A DNA stretch of 64,000 nt from Hyperoodon ampullatus. Lineage: Eukaryota > Chordata > Mammalia > Artiodactyla > Ziphiidae. The position numbers and the translations under genes were made by a program. The notes under the pieces were generated by a model that was not told where the DNA came from, searched no databases, and was given only the letters and a program-made list of their open reading frames with translations. Below, one piece after another: positions 26,101-37,425 of this stretch. Position 1 is the stretch's first letter. Each line of letters starts with the position of its first letter. The stretch covers positions 3,286,001-3,350,000 of the forward strand of contig CATKHW010000008.1 of the NCBI GenBank assembly GCA_949752795.1. Direction: 5' to 3'.

Positions 26101-26802
26101 ACCATGCCCATCATCATAATGATTCATGCTATTGTCATCACAATGAAATCAATATGCTCCATGACTTCTCTCATCACAATGCTCCAAACACTTGTGATCA
26201 CAATGTTCCATAACACTTGTCATCACAATGCCCCATGACGCTCCTCATCACAGTTAACCATGGTCTTCTCATCACAATGCTCCATGAAATTTGTCGAGAG
26301 TATGCTTCTTTAAACCTGCCCTGACAAGGCTCCATGCCTTTTTCATCACAATGATCCATGCCCTTTTCATCACAATGCTCAAAGACCACTGTAATCACAA
26401 TGCTCCAGTCCCCTTTTCATCACAAACATCCATGACACATGTCATCAGAATGCTCCATGGCCTTCTCATCACAATGCTCCATGCCCTTGTTATCACAGTG
26501 CTCCAAGACCCCTGTCATCACAATACTCCATGAATATTTTCCTCCGAATGCTCCATGATCTTCTCATTACAATGCTCCATGATCCCTGTCATCACAACGC
26601 TCCGTGCTCCTTGAAATCAAAATGATCCATGACCTTTGTCATCACAATGCTCCAAACCCTTGTTATCACATTGTTCCACAACACTTGTCATCACAACGCT
26701 CCATGATGCCTGTCATCACAATACTCCATGCCCGTGTCATCACAATGCTCCATGACCTTTGTTATCACAATGCTCAATACACTTGTCATCACAATGCTCC
26801 CT

Positions 26803-28598
26803 GACACTTGGCTTCACAATGCTCCATGCCATTGTCATCACAATGCACCAAGACATATGTCATCACAATGCTCCCTGACACCTGTCTGCACAGTACTACA
26901 TGACCTTCTCATAACAATGCTGCATGCCCTTGTCATCACAATGCGCCATGCCCACTGTCATCTCAATAATCCATGAAACTTGTCAGACCAATGCTCCATG
27001 CCCCTGTCATCACAATGCTCCATGCCCTTGTCATCACAATGCTCCGTGATTCCAGTCATCACAATGCTTCATGACCTTTGGCATCAAAATGTTCCATGCC
27101 CTCGTCATCACAGGGCTCTCTGAAATTTGTCACCATAATGCTCCATAACTTTTCATTCACAATGCTCTGTGACCCTTGCCATCACAATGCTCCATGCCTT
27201 TGTCAGCAGAGTGCTCCATGACCGTTGTTATCACAATGCTCCATGCGCTTGTTATCAAAATTTTCCACAAACTTGTCATCAGAATGCTCTATAAAACTTG
27301 TCATCACAATGCTCCATGTACTTCTCATCAAAATGCTCTCTCACCACTGATATCAAAATGTTCCATCACTAGTCATCACAATACTCCCTCAACCCTGTCA
27401 TGATAATGTTCCACGGCCTTGTCATCACAAGTCTCCATGACCCTTGTCATAACAATGCTCCAAGACCCCTGTAATCACAATGCTCCGTGCTATTGTCATC
27501 ACAAAGCTCCATGACGCATGTCATCAATCTGCTCCAGGGCCTTCTCATCACAATGCTCCATGCCCTTGTCATCACAATGCTCCAAGACAACTGTAATCAA
27601 AATGCTCCATGCCACTTTTCATCTCAATGCACCATGAACTCTGTAATCACAATGAACCATGCCCATCATCATAATGCTTGATGCTATTGTCATCACAGTG
27701 AAATCAGAATGCTCCATAACCTCTGTCAACACAATGCTCCAAACCCTTGTGATCACAATGTTCCATAACACTTGTCATCACAACGCCCCATGATGCTCAT
27801 CATCACAATTATCCATGGTCTTCTCATCACAATGCTCCATGACCTTTGTCATCACAATGCTCAATACACTTGTCATTATAATGCTCCCTGACACTTGTCG
27901 TCAGTATGCTCCTTGAACCCTGTCATGACAAGGCTCCATGCCCTTTGCATCACAATCACCCATGCCATTTTCATCACAATGCTCCAAGACCCATGTAATC
28001 ACAATGCTCCACACCCCTTTTCATCAGAATGCTCCATGACACTTGGCATCACAAGGCTCCATGGTCTTCTCCTCACAATGCTCCAGGACCTTGTCATCAC
28101 AATGCTCCATTCCATTGTCATTGCAATGCTCCATGACCACTGCCATCACAATACTCAATGAATATTGTCATTCCAATGCTCCATGAACTTCTCATCACAG
28201 TGCTCCATGACCCCTGTCATCACAATGCTCCATGCCCCTTGTCATTACAGTGCTGCATGACGCTCGACATCACAATTATCCATGGTCTTCTCATCACAGT
28301 GCTCCACGGTCTTGCCATCACAATGCTCCATGACACTTCTCATCACAATGTTACATGATCTTGTCATCACAATTCTCCATGCACTTGTCATCACAATGCT
28401 CCATGAACCCTGTCATAGCAAGCTCCAAGTGCTTTTCATCACAGTGCTTCACGATATTGTCCTCAAAATTCTCAATTGCCGTTGTCATCACAGTGCTCCA
28501 TGCCCTGGTCATCACAGTGCTCCATGATCATTGTCATCAAAAGTTCCAAGCCCTTGTCATCACAATGCTCCATTACCTTTGTCATCACAATCCTCCAT
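26803..28598. repeat. Higher-order repeat, ~1797 bp, full copy
   Basis: Begins at GACACTTGGCTTCAC. Its first ~860 bp recur at an offset of 1796-1797 bp, including the unusual ACAGGGCTCT and TTTTCATTCACAATG variants. Confidence 0.85.
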
Positions 28599-29466
28599 GA
28601 CACTTGGCTTCACAATGCTCCATGCCATTGTCATCACAATGCACCAAGATATATGTCATCACAATGCTCCCTGACACCAGTCTGCACAGTATTCCATGAC
28701 CTTCTCATAACAATGCTGCATGCCCTTGTCATCACAATGCGCCAAGCCCACTGGCATCTCAATAATCCATGAAACTTGTCAGACCAATGCTCCATGACAC
28801 TGTCATCACAATGCTCCATGCCCTTGTCATCACAATGCTTCATGATTCCAGTCATCACAATGCTTCATGACCTTTGGCATCAAAATGTTCCATGCCCTCG
28901 TCATCACAGGGCTCTGTGAAATTTGTCACCATAATGCTCCATGAAATTTTCATTCACAATGCTCTGTGACCCTTGCCATCACAATGCTCCATGCCTTTGT
29001 CAGCAGAGTGCTCTATGACCGTTGTTATCACAATGCTCCATGCGCTTGTTATCAAAATTTTCCACAAACTTGTCATCAGAATGCTCCATAAAACTTGTCA
29101 TCACAATGCTCCATGTACTTCTCATCAAAATGCTCTCTCACCACTGATATCAAAATGTTCCATAACTAGTCATCAGAATGCTCCCTCACCCCTGTCATGA
29201 CAATGTTCCACGGCCTTGTCATCACCAGTCTCCATGACCCTTGTCATCACAATGCTCCAAGACCCCTGAAATCACAATGCTCCGTGCTATTGTCATCACA
29301 AAGCTCCATGACGCATGTCATCCATCTGCTCCATGGCCTTCTCATCACAATGCTCCATGCCCTTGTCATCACCATGCTCCAAGACAACTGTAATCAAAAT
29401 GCTCCGTGCCACTTTTCATTCAATGCTCCGTGAACTCTGTAATCACAATGAACCATGCCCATCATC
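28599..29466. repeat. Higher-order repeat, ~1797 bp, truncated copy
   Basis: Second copy of the segment starting at 26803. It is cut at the CCCATCATCAT motif where the long-unit array begins. Confidence 0.85.
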
Positions 29467-30263
29467 ATGGAGACTTATCAATACATAGGTTTTAAGATTC
29501 CTACTAGTCAGATATATTCCTCTGCGAGAAATATGGGGTTTTGAGTCCATTTCACTGAGGAAAGTGTAGGTCTTGTCTATTCAGTATTTGGTTTTTGGAA
29601 CGGTACGTGTACTAATATCAAACTCTGGTTTTATGCATCACCCCACCTCTCCTTCCCCTTTAAGCAGGCATAAGAGTGTTTTCTAAATGTGAGACTCTGT
29701 TCTCTTTCCTAACTCAGTTCATGTGTAGCCATGTTTACAGGACCTTCATAAGTGATATCTTATGATAAGTTTCTTTTTCTGTGTGACTTATTTCACTTAG
29801 AATCATCGTACTTGAATACACTCATTTTGCTGCTACTGGCCTTATAACATTGATTTCATGGCTGAGGGATATTCCATCGTACGTAAGTAACACAATTTCT
29901 TGAACCATTTTTGTCTTTCCTAGGATATTTAAGGTGTACCCAAGTTGAGGTTCTTTAAGCAGTGAAGCACTAAATTTTGCGGTGGCTCTCTCTTATTGAT
30001 TTTCAGTAATCCCAAGGTATATTCCCTAGACTGTAAGTGCCCTTGGCTCTGTTGTTCTGTTGTTTCCTTGTTTTAGGGAACACAATGCACTCCTCCAGAG
30101 AGGCAGTTGGCAATTTACAACCTGCCCATCAGCATAACTAGGCTCCCTGTTCTCCAGGGCCTGTCTTGCCTTTCTGGTTTTTACATATTTTGCGGATGTC
30201 CCTTTTGACCGGTGGGAAGTGATACTTCATTGTAGTTCAGATTTGCGTTGCCCGCTTGCTTGC
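29467..30263. repeat. Macrosatellite unit 6, left-truncated
   Basis: Starts at ATGGAGAC in the LINE-1 3'UTR portion directly after minisatellite and runs to the next palindrome. It keeps no non-LINE segment on its left side. Confidence 0.9.
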
Positions 30264-30335
30264 TTGTCCAAAAAGGACGTATGTGTTTTCTCATTAATAT
30301 ATTCAGGAGAAAACATATACGCCCTTTCTGGCCAA
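30264..30335. mobile_element. Mariner-type MITE palindrome, copy 6
   Basis: 72 bp with about six arm mismatches, including the loss of central symmetry (CATTAATATATTCAGG). Confidence 0.72.
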
Positions 30336-32002
30336 GTGCATCATTGTCGAAGTTGTGCCCCTCTTCCTGTGCTTTAAAGGTGACTGCAATGTACCTCTTG
30401 AAATATGTTTCCTGCTATTTTGGCTCGCTTTCAAGTCCTCCTCGTTGCATTCCCTCCGCAGATTTTTGGACGATTGTTGTCCTTTACTTCTCTGACAGTT
30501 TGTGCATTGCTGTGCCCCTAAGCTCCATTTTTCAACTCGTTTTTTGTGAATTGACCGCAAGTCCAAATTTTGGTTCAGGACCTATACTGGTTCCCGTCGG
30601 GTGGCTGAGACTTTGGTTAATTCTTCTTCCTTCCGGGAAATTAGAGTGACATGTGACCGTCCAAATGCCTAACAGCTACTCTCTCATTGGTTCTCCCTCT
30701 TCCCTTTCATCCTCTGCCAAATTGGCAACGTGTGCGAACAAGGAGGTTAAAGGGGCTGTCTTTCCAAGTTGGGAGATTGGTAGTAAATCTATTGGAAAGT
30801 CAAACCGGAGCACCAGGAGAGGGATTATTAGTTGAGTTTTAGAAATCTTTCATATACACAGTGTGTCCATTCTCTAGGGTTCCCGTACATGTTATTGCTG
30901 TAATAATATTCCCTTCAAGCTGGAGAATTGGGACCCTTGGAATGTGGGCCACTCGTTATTGCTTTAAAGGGTCTGCATTTGCTCACCAAATATCACCAAT
31001 CCTCTCAGTCCCAAGTGTCCAGCCTTTTGCCACATCCAGCTGTCGTTGTAGACATAGTCATTCCAGGTTTCATCAGAGCCCCTGAAGGAATTGTAAAGAA
31101 TTTCCCTGTTTTTTTGTTTTGTTTTTGAAATTCCTTTTTATAGTGGGTTTGAACTGATTCTCACTGCTATGTTTATGCCTGTCTAGACAAACTTGATTCC
31201 CTTATGGAGAAATATCTAATACATAGGTTTTAAGATTCTTACCAGTCAGATATATTCCTCTGCGGGAAATATGGCGTTTTGAGTCCCTTTCACTGAGGAA
31301 AGTGTAGGTATTTTCTATTCCGTAGTTGGTTTTTGGAACGGTACCTGTAATAATATCAAACTCTGGTTTTATGCATCATCCTACCCCTCCTTCCCCGTTA
31401 AGCAGGCATAAGAGTGTTTTCTAAATGTGAGACTCTGTTCTCTTTCCTACCTCAGTTCATGTGTAGCCATGTTTACAGGACCTTCATAAGTGATATCTTA
31501 TGATAAGTTTCTTTTTGTCTGTAACTTATTTCATTTAGTATCATCGTAACTGAATCCACTCATTTTGAAACTACTGGCCTTATGACATTGATTTCATGGC
31601 TGACAGATATTCCATCGTACATAAGTAACACAATTTCTTGAACCATTTTTGTCTTTCCTGGGATATTTAAGGTGTACCCAAGTTGAGGTTCCTGTAAGCA
31701 GTGCAGCCCTAAATTTTGGCGTGGCTCTGTCTTATTGATTTTCAGTTTTCCCAAGGTATATTCCCTAGACTGTAATGGCCCTTGGCTCTGTTGCTCTGTT
31801 GTTTCCTTGTTTTAGGGAAGACAATGCACTCCTCCAGGGAGGTAATTGGCAATTTACATCCTTTCCGTCAGCATAACTAGGCTCCCTGTTCTCCAGGGCC
31901 TATATTGCCTTTCTGGTTTTCACATATTTTGCGGATGTCCCTTTTGACCGGTGGGATGTGATACTTCATTGTAGTGCAGATTTGCATTGCCCGCTTTCTT
32001 GC
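30264..32002. repeat. Macrosatellite unit 7 (1739 bp)
   Basis: Complete unit; T tract at ~31109. It carries the GGACGTATG palindrome variant also seen in the units at 33741 and 37221 and, nearly, at 40701. Confidence 0.92.
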
Positions 32003-32205
32003 TTGGCCAAAAAGGGCGTATGCATTTTCTCCTGAATATATTCAGGAGAAAACGCATACACCCTTTTTAGCCAAGTGCATCATTGTCGAAGTTGTGCCCC
32101 TATACTTGTGCTTTAAAAGCGATTTCAATGTACCTGTTGAAATCTCTTTCCTGCTATTCTGGCTCGCATTCAAGTCTCCCTCGTTGCCTTCCCTCAACAG
32201 ATTTT
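31109..32205 (-). mobile_element. LINE-1 3' end fragment (antisense), unit 7-8
   Basis: T tract from 31109, nested MITE at 32003. The minus strand has a 64-codon open run (31560-31754) matching the degenerate ORF2 C-terminus; it is not expected to make a product. Confidence 0.75.
32003..32074. mobile_element. Mariner-type MITE palindrome, copy 7
   Basis: 72 bp, three arm mismatches, two of them transitions at CpG sites. Confidence 0.75.
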
Positions 32206-33740
32206 CAGAAGATTGTTGTCGTTTATTACTCTGCCAGTTTTTGAAATGCTGTGCCCCTGAGCTCCATTTTTCAACTCGTTTCTTGTGAGCTGAGCGCAAG
32301 TCCAAAATTTGGTTCAGGACCTATACTGGTTCCCGGCGGGTGTCTGAGACTTTGGTTAATTCTTCTTCCTGCCGGGAAATTAAAATGACATGTGCCGTCC
32401 AAATGTCTAACAGCTATTCTCTCCTTGGTTTTCCCTCTTCCCATTTATTCTGTACCAAATTGGCCACCTGTGAGAACCAGGAGCTTAAAGGGGCTGTCTC
32501 TCCAAGTTGGGAGATTGATAGTAAAGCAGTTGCAAAGTCAAAACGGAGCACCAGGAGAGGGATTATTAGTTGAGTTTTAGAAACCTTTCGTATTCACAGT
32601 GTGTCCATTCTCTAGGTCTCCCGTACCTGTTATAGCTGTAGTAATATTCCCTTCATCCTGGAGAGTTGGGTCCCTTGGAATGTGTGCCTCGCATTGTTGC
32701 TTTAAAGGGTCTGCATTTGCTCACCGAATCTCACCAATCCTCTCAGTCCCAAGTGTCCAGCCTTATGGCACATCCAGCTGTCGTTGTACATAGGGTCATT
32801 ACAGGTTTCATCAGAGCCCCTGAAGGAATTGTAAAGAATTTCCCTGTTTTTTTTTGTTTTGTTTTTTAAATTCCTTTTTATAGTGGGTTTGAACTGATTC
32901 TCACTGCCATGTTTATGCCAGTCTAGACACACTTGATTCCCTTATGGAGACTTATCAATACATAGGTTTTAAGATTCTTACTAGTCAGATATATTCCTCT
33001 TCGAGAAATATGGGGTTTTGAGTCCATTTCACTGAGGAAAGTGTAGGTCTTGTCTATTCCGTATTTGGTTTTTGGAACGGTACCTGTACTAATACCAAAC
33101 TCTGGTTTTATGCATCACCCCACCTCTCTTTCCACCTTAAGCAGGCACAAGTGTGTTTTCTAAATGTGAGAGTCTGTTCTCTTTCCTAACTCAGTTCATG
33201 TGTAGCCATGTTTACAGGACCTTCATAAGTGATATCTTATGATAAGATTCTTTTTCTCTGTGACTTATTTCACTTAGAATCATCATACCTGAATCCACTC
33301 ATTTTGTTGCTACTGGCCTTATAATTTTGATTTCATGCCTGAGGGATATTCCATCGTACATAAGTAACACAATTTCTTGAACCATTTTTGTCTTTCCTAT
33401 GATATTTAAGGTGTACCCAAGTTGAGGTTCCTGTAAGCAGTGCAGCACTAAATTTTGTGGTGGCTCTGTCTTATTGATTTTCAGTATTCCCAAGGTATAT
33501 TCCCTAGACTGGAAGTGCCCTTGGCTCTGTTGCTCTGTTGTTTCCTTGTATTAGGGAAAACAATGGACTCCTCCAGAGAGGCAGTTGGCAATTTACATCC
33601 TGCCCATCAGCATAACTAGGTTCCCTGTTCTCCAGGGCCTGCCTTGCCTTTCTGGTTTTTACACATTGTGTGGATGTCACTTTTGACCGGTGGGAAGTGA
33701 TACTTCATTGTAGTTCAGATTTGCATTTCCCGCTTGTTGC
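32003..33740. repeat. Macrosatellite unit 8 (1738 bp)
   Basis: Complete unit; T tract at ~32847. It has the TGTGCCGTCC one-base deletion also seen near 41092. Confidence 0.92.
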
Positions 33741-33945
33741 TTGGCCAAAATGGACGTATGTGTTTTCTCCTGAATATATTCAGGAGAAAACACATACGGC
33801 ATTTCTGACCAAGTGCATCATTGTTGAAGTTGTGCCCCTCTGCCTGTGCTTTAAAGGCAATTCCAATGTACCTCTTGAAATCTGTTTCCTTCTATTCTGG
33901 CTCGCTTTCAAGTGTGCCTTGTTGCTTTCCCTCAACAGATTTTTG
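32847..33945 (-). mobile_element. LINE-1 3' end fragment (antisense), unit 8-9
   Basis: T tract from 32847, nested MITE at 33741. Same short open ORF2 run at 33299-33493 on the minus strand. Confidence 0.75.
33741..33812. mobile_element. Mariner-type MITE palindrome, copy 8
   Basis: 72 bp. The inner arms both carry the change to GTATGTG / CACATAC, while the outer arms have five mismatches. Confidence 0.72.
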
Positions 33946-35479
33946 GACTATTGTTGTCCTTTACTCCTCTGACTGTTTGTGCATTGCTGTGCCCCTAATC
34001 TCTATTTTTCAACTCATTTTTTGTGAGCTGACAGCAAGACCAAAATTTTGGTTGAAGACCTATACTACTTCCCGGCAGGTGGCTTAGACTTTGGTTAATT
34101 CTTCTTCCTTCCGGGAAATGAGAGTGACATGTGCCCATCCAAATTCCTAACAGCTACTCTCTCATTGGTTCTCCCTCTTCCCTTTCATCCTCTGCCAAAT
34201 TGGCAACCTGTGCGAACTAGGAGGTTAAAGGGGCTGTCTTTCCATGTTGGGAGATTGATAGTAAATCTGTTGGAAAGTCAAACCTGAGCACCAGGAGAGG
34301 GATTATTAGTTTTGTTTTAGTAATCTTTCATATTCACAGTGTGTCCATTCTCTAGGGTTCCCGTACATGTTATAGGTGTAGTAATATTCCCTTCAACCTG
34401 GAGAGTTGGGACCCTTGGAATGTGTGCCACACATTATTGCTTTAAATGGTCTGCATATGCTCACCAAATCTGACCATTCCTCTCAGTCCCAATTGTCCAA
34501 GCTTATGCCACATCCAGCTGTGGTTGTAGATAGGGTCATTCCAGGTTTCATCAGAGCCCTTGAAGGAATTGTAAAGAATTCCCTATTTTTTGTGTTTTGT
34601 TTTTGAAATTCCTTTTTATAGTGGGTTTGAGCGGATTCTCACTGCCATGTTTATGGCAGTCAAGACACACTTCATTCCCTTACGGAGACATATCAATACA
34701 TAGGTTTTAAGTTTCTTACTAGTCAGATATATACATCTGCGGGAAATATGGGGTTTTGAGTCCCTTTCACTGAGGGAAGTGTAGGTCTTGTCTATTCCGT
34801 AGTTGGTTTTTGGAACGGTACTTGTACTAATATCAAACTCTGGTTTTATGCATCACCCCACCTCTCCTTCCCCCTTAAGCAGGCATAAGAGTGTTTTCTA
34901 AATGTGAGACTCTGTTCTGTTTCCTAACTCAGTTCATGTGTAGCCATGTTTACAGGACCTTCATAAGTGATATCTTATCATAAGTTTCTTTTTCTCTGTG
35001 ACTTATTTCTCTTAGAATCATCGTACCTAAATCCAATCATTTTGCTGCTACTGGCCTTATGACATTGATTTCATGGCTGACTGATATTCCATCGTATGTA
35101 AGTAACACAATTTCTTGAACCATTTTTGTCTTTCCTGGGATATTTAAGGTGTACCCAAGTTGAGGTTCTTGTAAGCAGTGCAGCCCTAAATTTTACAGTG
35201 GCTCTGTCTTATTGATTTTCAATTTTCCCAAGGTATACTCCCTAGACTCGTAGTGCCCTTGGCTCTGTAGCTCTGTTGTTTCCTTGTTTTAGGGAACACA
35301 GTGCACTCCTCCTGAGGGGCAGTTGGCAATTTACATCCTGTCCTTCAGCATAACTAGACTCCCTGTTCTCCAGGGCCTATCTTGCCTTTCTGGATTTTAC
35401 ACATTTTGCGGATGTCCCTTTTGACCGGTGGGAAGTGATACTTCACTGTAGTGCAGATTTGCATTGCCCGCTTGCTTGC
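33741..35479. repeat. Macrosatellite unit 9 (1739 bp)
   Basis: Complete unit; T tract at ~34586. Its palindrome right arm (CACATACGGCAT) matches the unit at 37221. Confidence 0.92.
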
Positions 35480-35685
35480 ATGGCCAAAAAGGGCGTATGT
35501 GTTTTCTCCTGAATATATGCAGGAGAAAACGCATAAGCCCTTTTTTGCCAAGTGCATCATTGTCGAAGTTGTGTCCCTATTCCTGTGCTTTAAAGGCGAT
35601 TCCAATGTACCTCTTGAAATCTGTTTCCTGCTATTCTGGTTCGCTTTCAAGTCCCCCTCGTTGCCTTCCCTCAACAGATTTTCGG
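34586..35685 (-). mobile_element. LINE-1 3' end fragment (antisense), unit 9-10
   Basis: T tract from 34586 with an extra GTG interruption; nested MITE at 35480. Contains one of the best preserved ORF2 stretches among the array copies. Confidence 0.75.
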
Positions 35686-35782
35686 AGGATTGTTGTCCTT
35701 TACTACTCTGCCAGTTTGTGCATTGCTGTGCCCCTGAGCTCCATTTTTCAACTCGTTTTTTGTGAGCTGACCGCAAGTCCAA
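35354..35782 (-). pseudogene. LINE-1 ORF2 C-terminal remnant, open through the MITE
   Basis: A 142-codon minus-strand frame with the same layout as the one at 1413-1838. After the MITE it reads MQICTTVKYHFPPVKRDI, clearly parallel to the REMQI...YHLTPVR region of mammalian ORF2. No start context or upstream domain makes this a gene; it is a fragment kept open by chance. Confidence 0.65.
35480..35551. mobile_element. Mariner-type MITE palindrome, copy 9
   Basis: 72 bp with five arm mismatches, including the first base (ATGGCC) and the centre (ATATATGCAGG). Confidence 0.72.
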
Positions 35783-37220
35783 AATTTTGGTTCAGGACCT
35801 ATACTGGTTCCCGGAGGTTGTATGAGACTTTGGTTAATTCTTCTTCCTCCCGGGAAATTAGAATGACATGTGTCCGTCCAAATGCCTAACAGCTACTCTC
35901 TCTTTGGTTCTCCCTCTTCCCTTTCATCCTCTACAAAATTGGCCACCTGCGAGAAAAAGGAGGTTAAAGGGGCTGTCTCTCCAAGTTGGGAGATTGGGAG
36001 TAAAGCAGTTGGAAAGTCAAACCGGAGCACCAGGAGAGGGATTATTAGTTGAGTTTTAGAAACCTTTTGTATTCACAGTGTGTCCATTCTCTAGGGTTCC
36101 CGTACATGTTATAGCTGTAGTAATATTCCCTTCAACCTGGAGAATTGGGACCCTTGGAATGTGGGGCAATCGTTATTGCTTTAAAGGGTCTGCATTTGCT
36201 CACCGAATATCACCAATCCTCTCAGTCCCAAGTGTCTAGCCTAATGCCACATCCAGCTGTCATTGTAGATAGTGTCATTCCAGGTTTCATCAGGGCCCAT
36301 GAAGGAATTGTAAAGAATTTCCCTGTTTTTTTTGTTTTGTTTTTGAAATTCCTTTTCAGAATGGGTTTGAGCTAATTCTCACTGCCATGTTTATGCCAGT
36401 CTAGACAAACTTGATTCCCTTACGGAGACATATCTAATACATAATTTTTAAGATTCTTACCAGTCAGATATATTCCTCTGCGGGAAATATGGGGTTTTGA
36501 GTCCATTTCACTGAGGAAAGTGTAGGTCTTGTCTATTCCGTATTTGGTTTTTGGAACGGTACGTGTACTAATATCAAACTCTGGTTTTATGCATCACCCC
36601 ACCTCTCCTTCCCCCTTAAGCAGACATAAGAGTGTTTTCTAAATGTGAGACTCTGTTCTCTATGCTAACTCAGTTCATGTGTAGCCATGTTTACAGGACC
36701 TTCTTAAGTGATATCTTATGATAAGTTTCTTTTTCTGTGTGACTTATTTCACTTAGAATCATCGTACCTGAATACACGCATTTTGCTGCTACTGGCCTTA
36801 TAACATTGATTTCATGGCTGAGGGATATTCCATCGTACATAAGTAACAAAATTTCTTGAACCATTTTTGTCTATCCTAGGATATTTAAGTTGTACCCAAG
36901 TTGAGGTTATTGTAAGCAGTGCAGCCCTAAATTTTTTGGTGGCTCTGTCTTATAGATTTTCAGTATTCCCAAGGTATATTCCCTAGACTGGAAGTGCCCT
37001 TGGCTCTGTTGCTCTGTTGTTTCCTTGTTTTAGGAAACACAATGCACTCCTCCAGAGAGGCAGTTGGCAATTTACATCCTGCCCATCAGCATAACTAGGC
37101 TCCCTGTTCTCCAGGGCCTGTCTTGCCTTTCTGGTTTTTACACATGTTTCGGATGTCCCTTTTGACCGGTGGGAAGTGATACTTCATTGTAGTGCAGATT
37201 TGCATTGCCCGCTTGCTTGC
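35480..37220. repeat. Macrosatellite unit 10 (1741 bp)
   Basis: Complete unit; T tract at ~36326. Around its palindrome the minus strand stays open for 142 codons across the ORF2 remnant. Confidence 0.92.
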
Positions 37221-37425
37221 TTGGCCAAAAAGGACGTATGCGTTTTCTCCTGAATTGATTCAGGAGAAAACACATACGGCATTGCTGGCCAAGTGCATAA
37301 TTCTTGAAGTTGTGCCCCTGTTCCTGTGCTTTAAAGGCGATTCCAATGTACCTCTTGAAATCTGTTTCCTGCTATTCTGGCTCACTTTCAAGTCTGCCTC
37401 GTTGCCTTCCCTCAAAAGATTTTTG
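36326..37425 (-). mobile_element. LINE-1 3' end fragment (antisense), unit 10-11
   Basis: T tract from 36326; nested MITE at 37221, whose centre has lost symmetry (GAATTGATTC). Confidence 0.75.
37221..37292. mobile_element. Mariner-type MITE palindrome, copy 10
   Basis: 72 bp; the centre reads GAATTGATTC and the right arm GGCATTGCTGG, the latter related to copy 8. Confidence 0.72.

Larger units (their letters stand above)
9733..29466. repeat. Minisatellite block 1, 24-25 bp unit
   Basis: About 19.7 kb of a short tandem repeat with core TCATCACAATGCTCCATG followed by a variable 6-7 bp tail such as ACCCCTG, CCCTTG or ACACTTG. Unit length is mostly 24 or 25 bp, so the block holds roughly 800 units (length divided by period). 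The + strand is C-rich and G-poor throughout. Because 25 bp units shift frame and 24 bp units do not, open frames appear in patches and are not genes. Larger repeats of ~1-2.7 kb are superimposed. Confidence 0.95.
29467..30470 (-). mobile_element. LINE-1 fragment (antisense) lacking its tail, unit 6-7
   Basis: Begins within the 3'UTR, about 90 bp inside where the T tract would lie, then follows the usual order to the nested MITE at 30264 and the ORF2 flank. Confidence 0.75.

Noticed and set aside
9733..29466. CRISPR-like array
   Set aside because: Repeats are directly adjacent with only 6-7 bp variable tails, no spacers of constant length, no cas genes, and the context is a mammalian genome.
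35464..35889. Plus-strand frames of 60-184 codons recurring in each 1.74 kb unit as a conserved gene family
   Set aside because: Their lengths differ from unit to unit because of indels and stops. They overlap antisense LINE-1 and the palindrome, and several frames are open at once; recurrence is due to tandem duplication.
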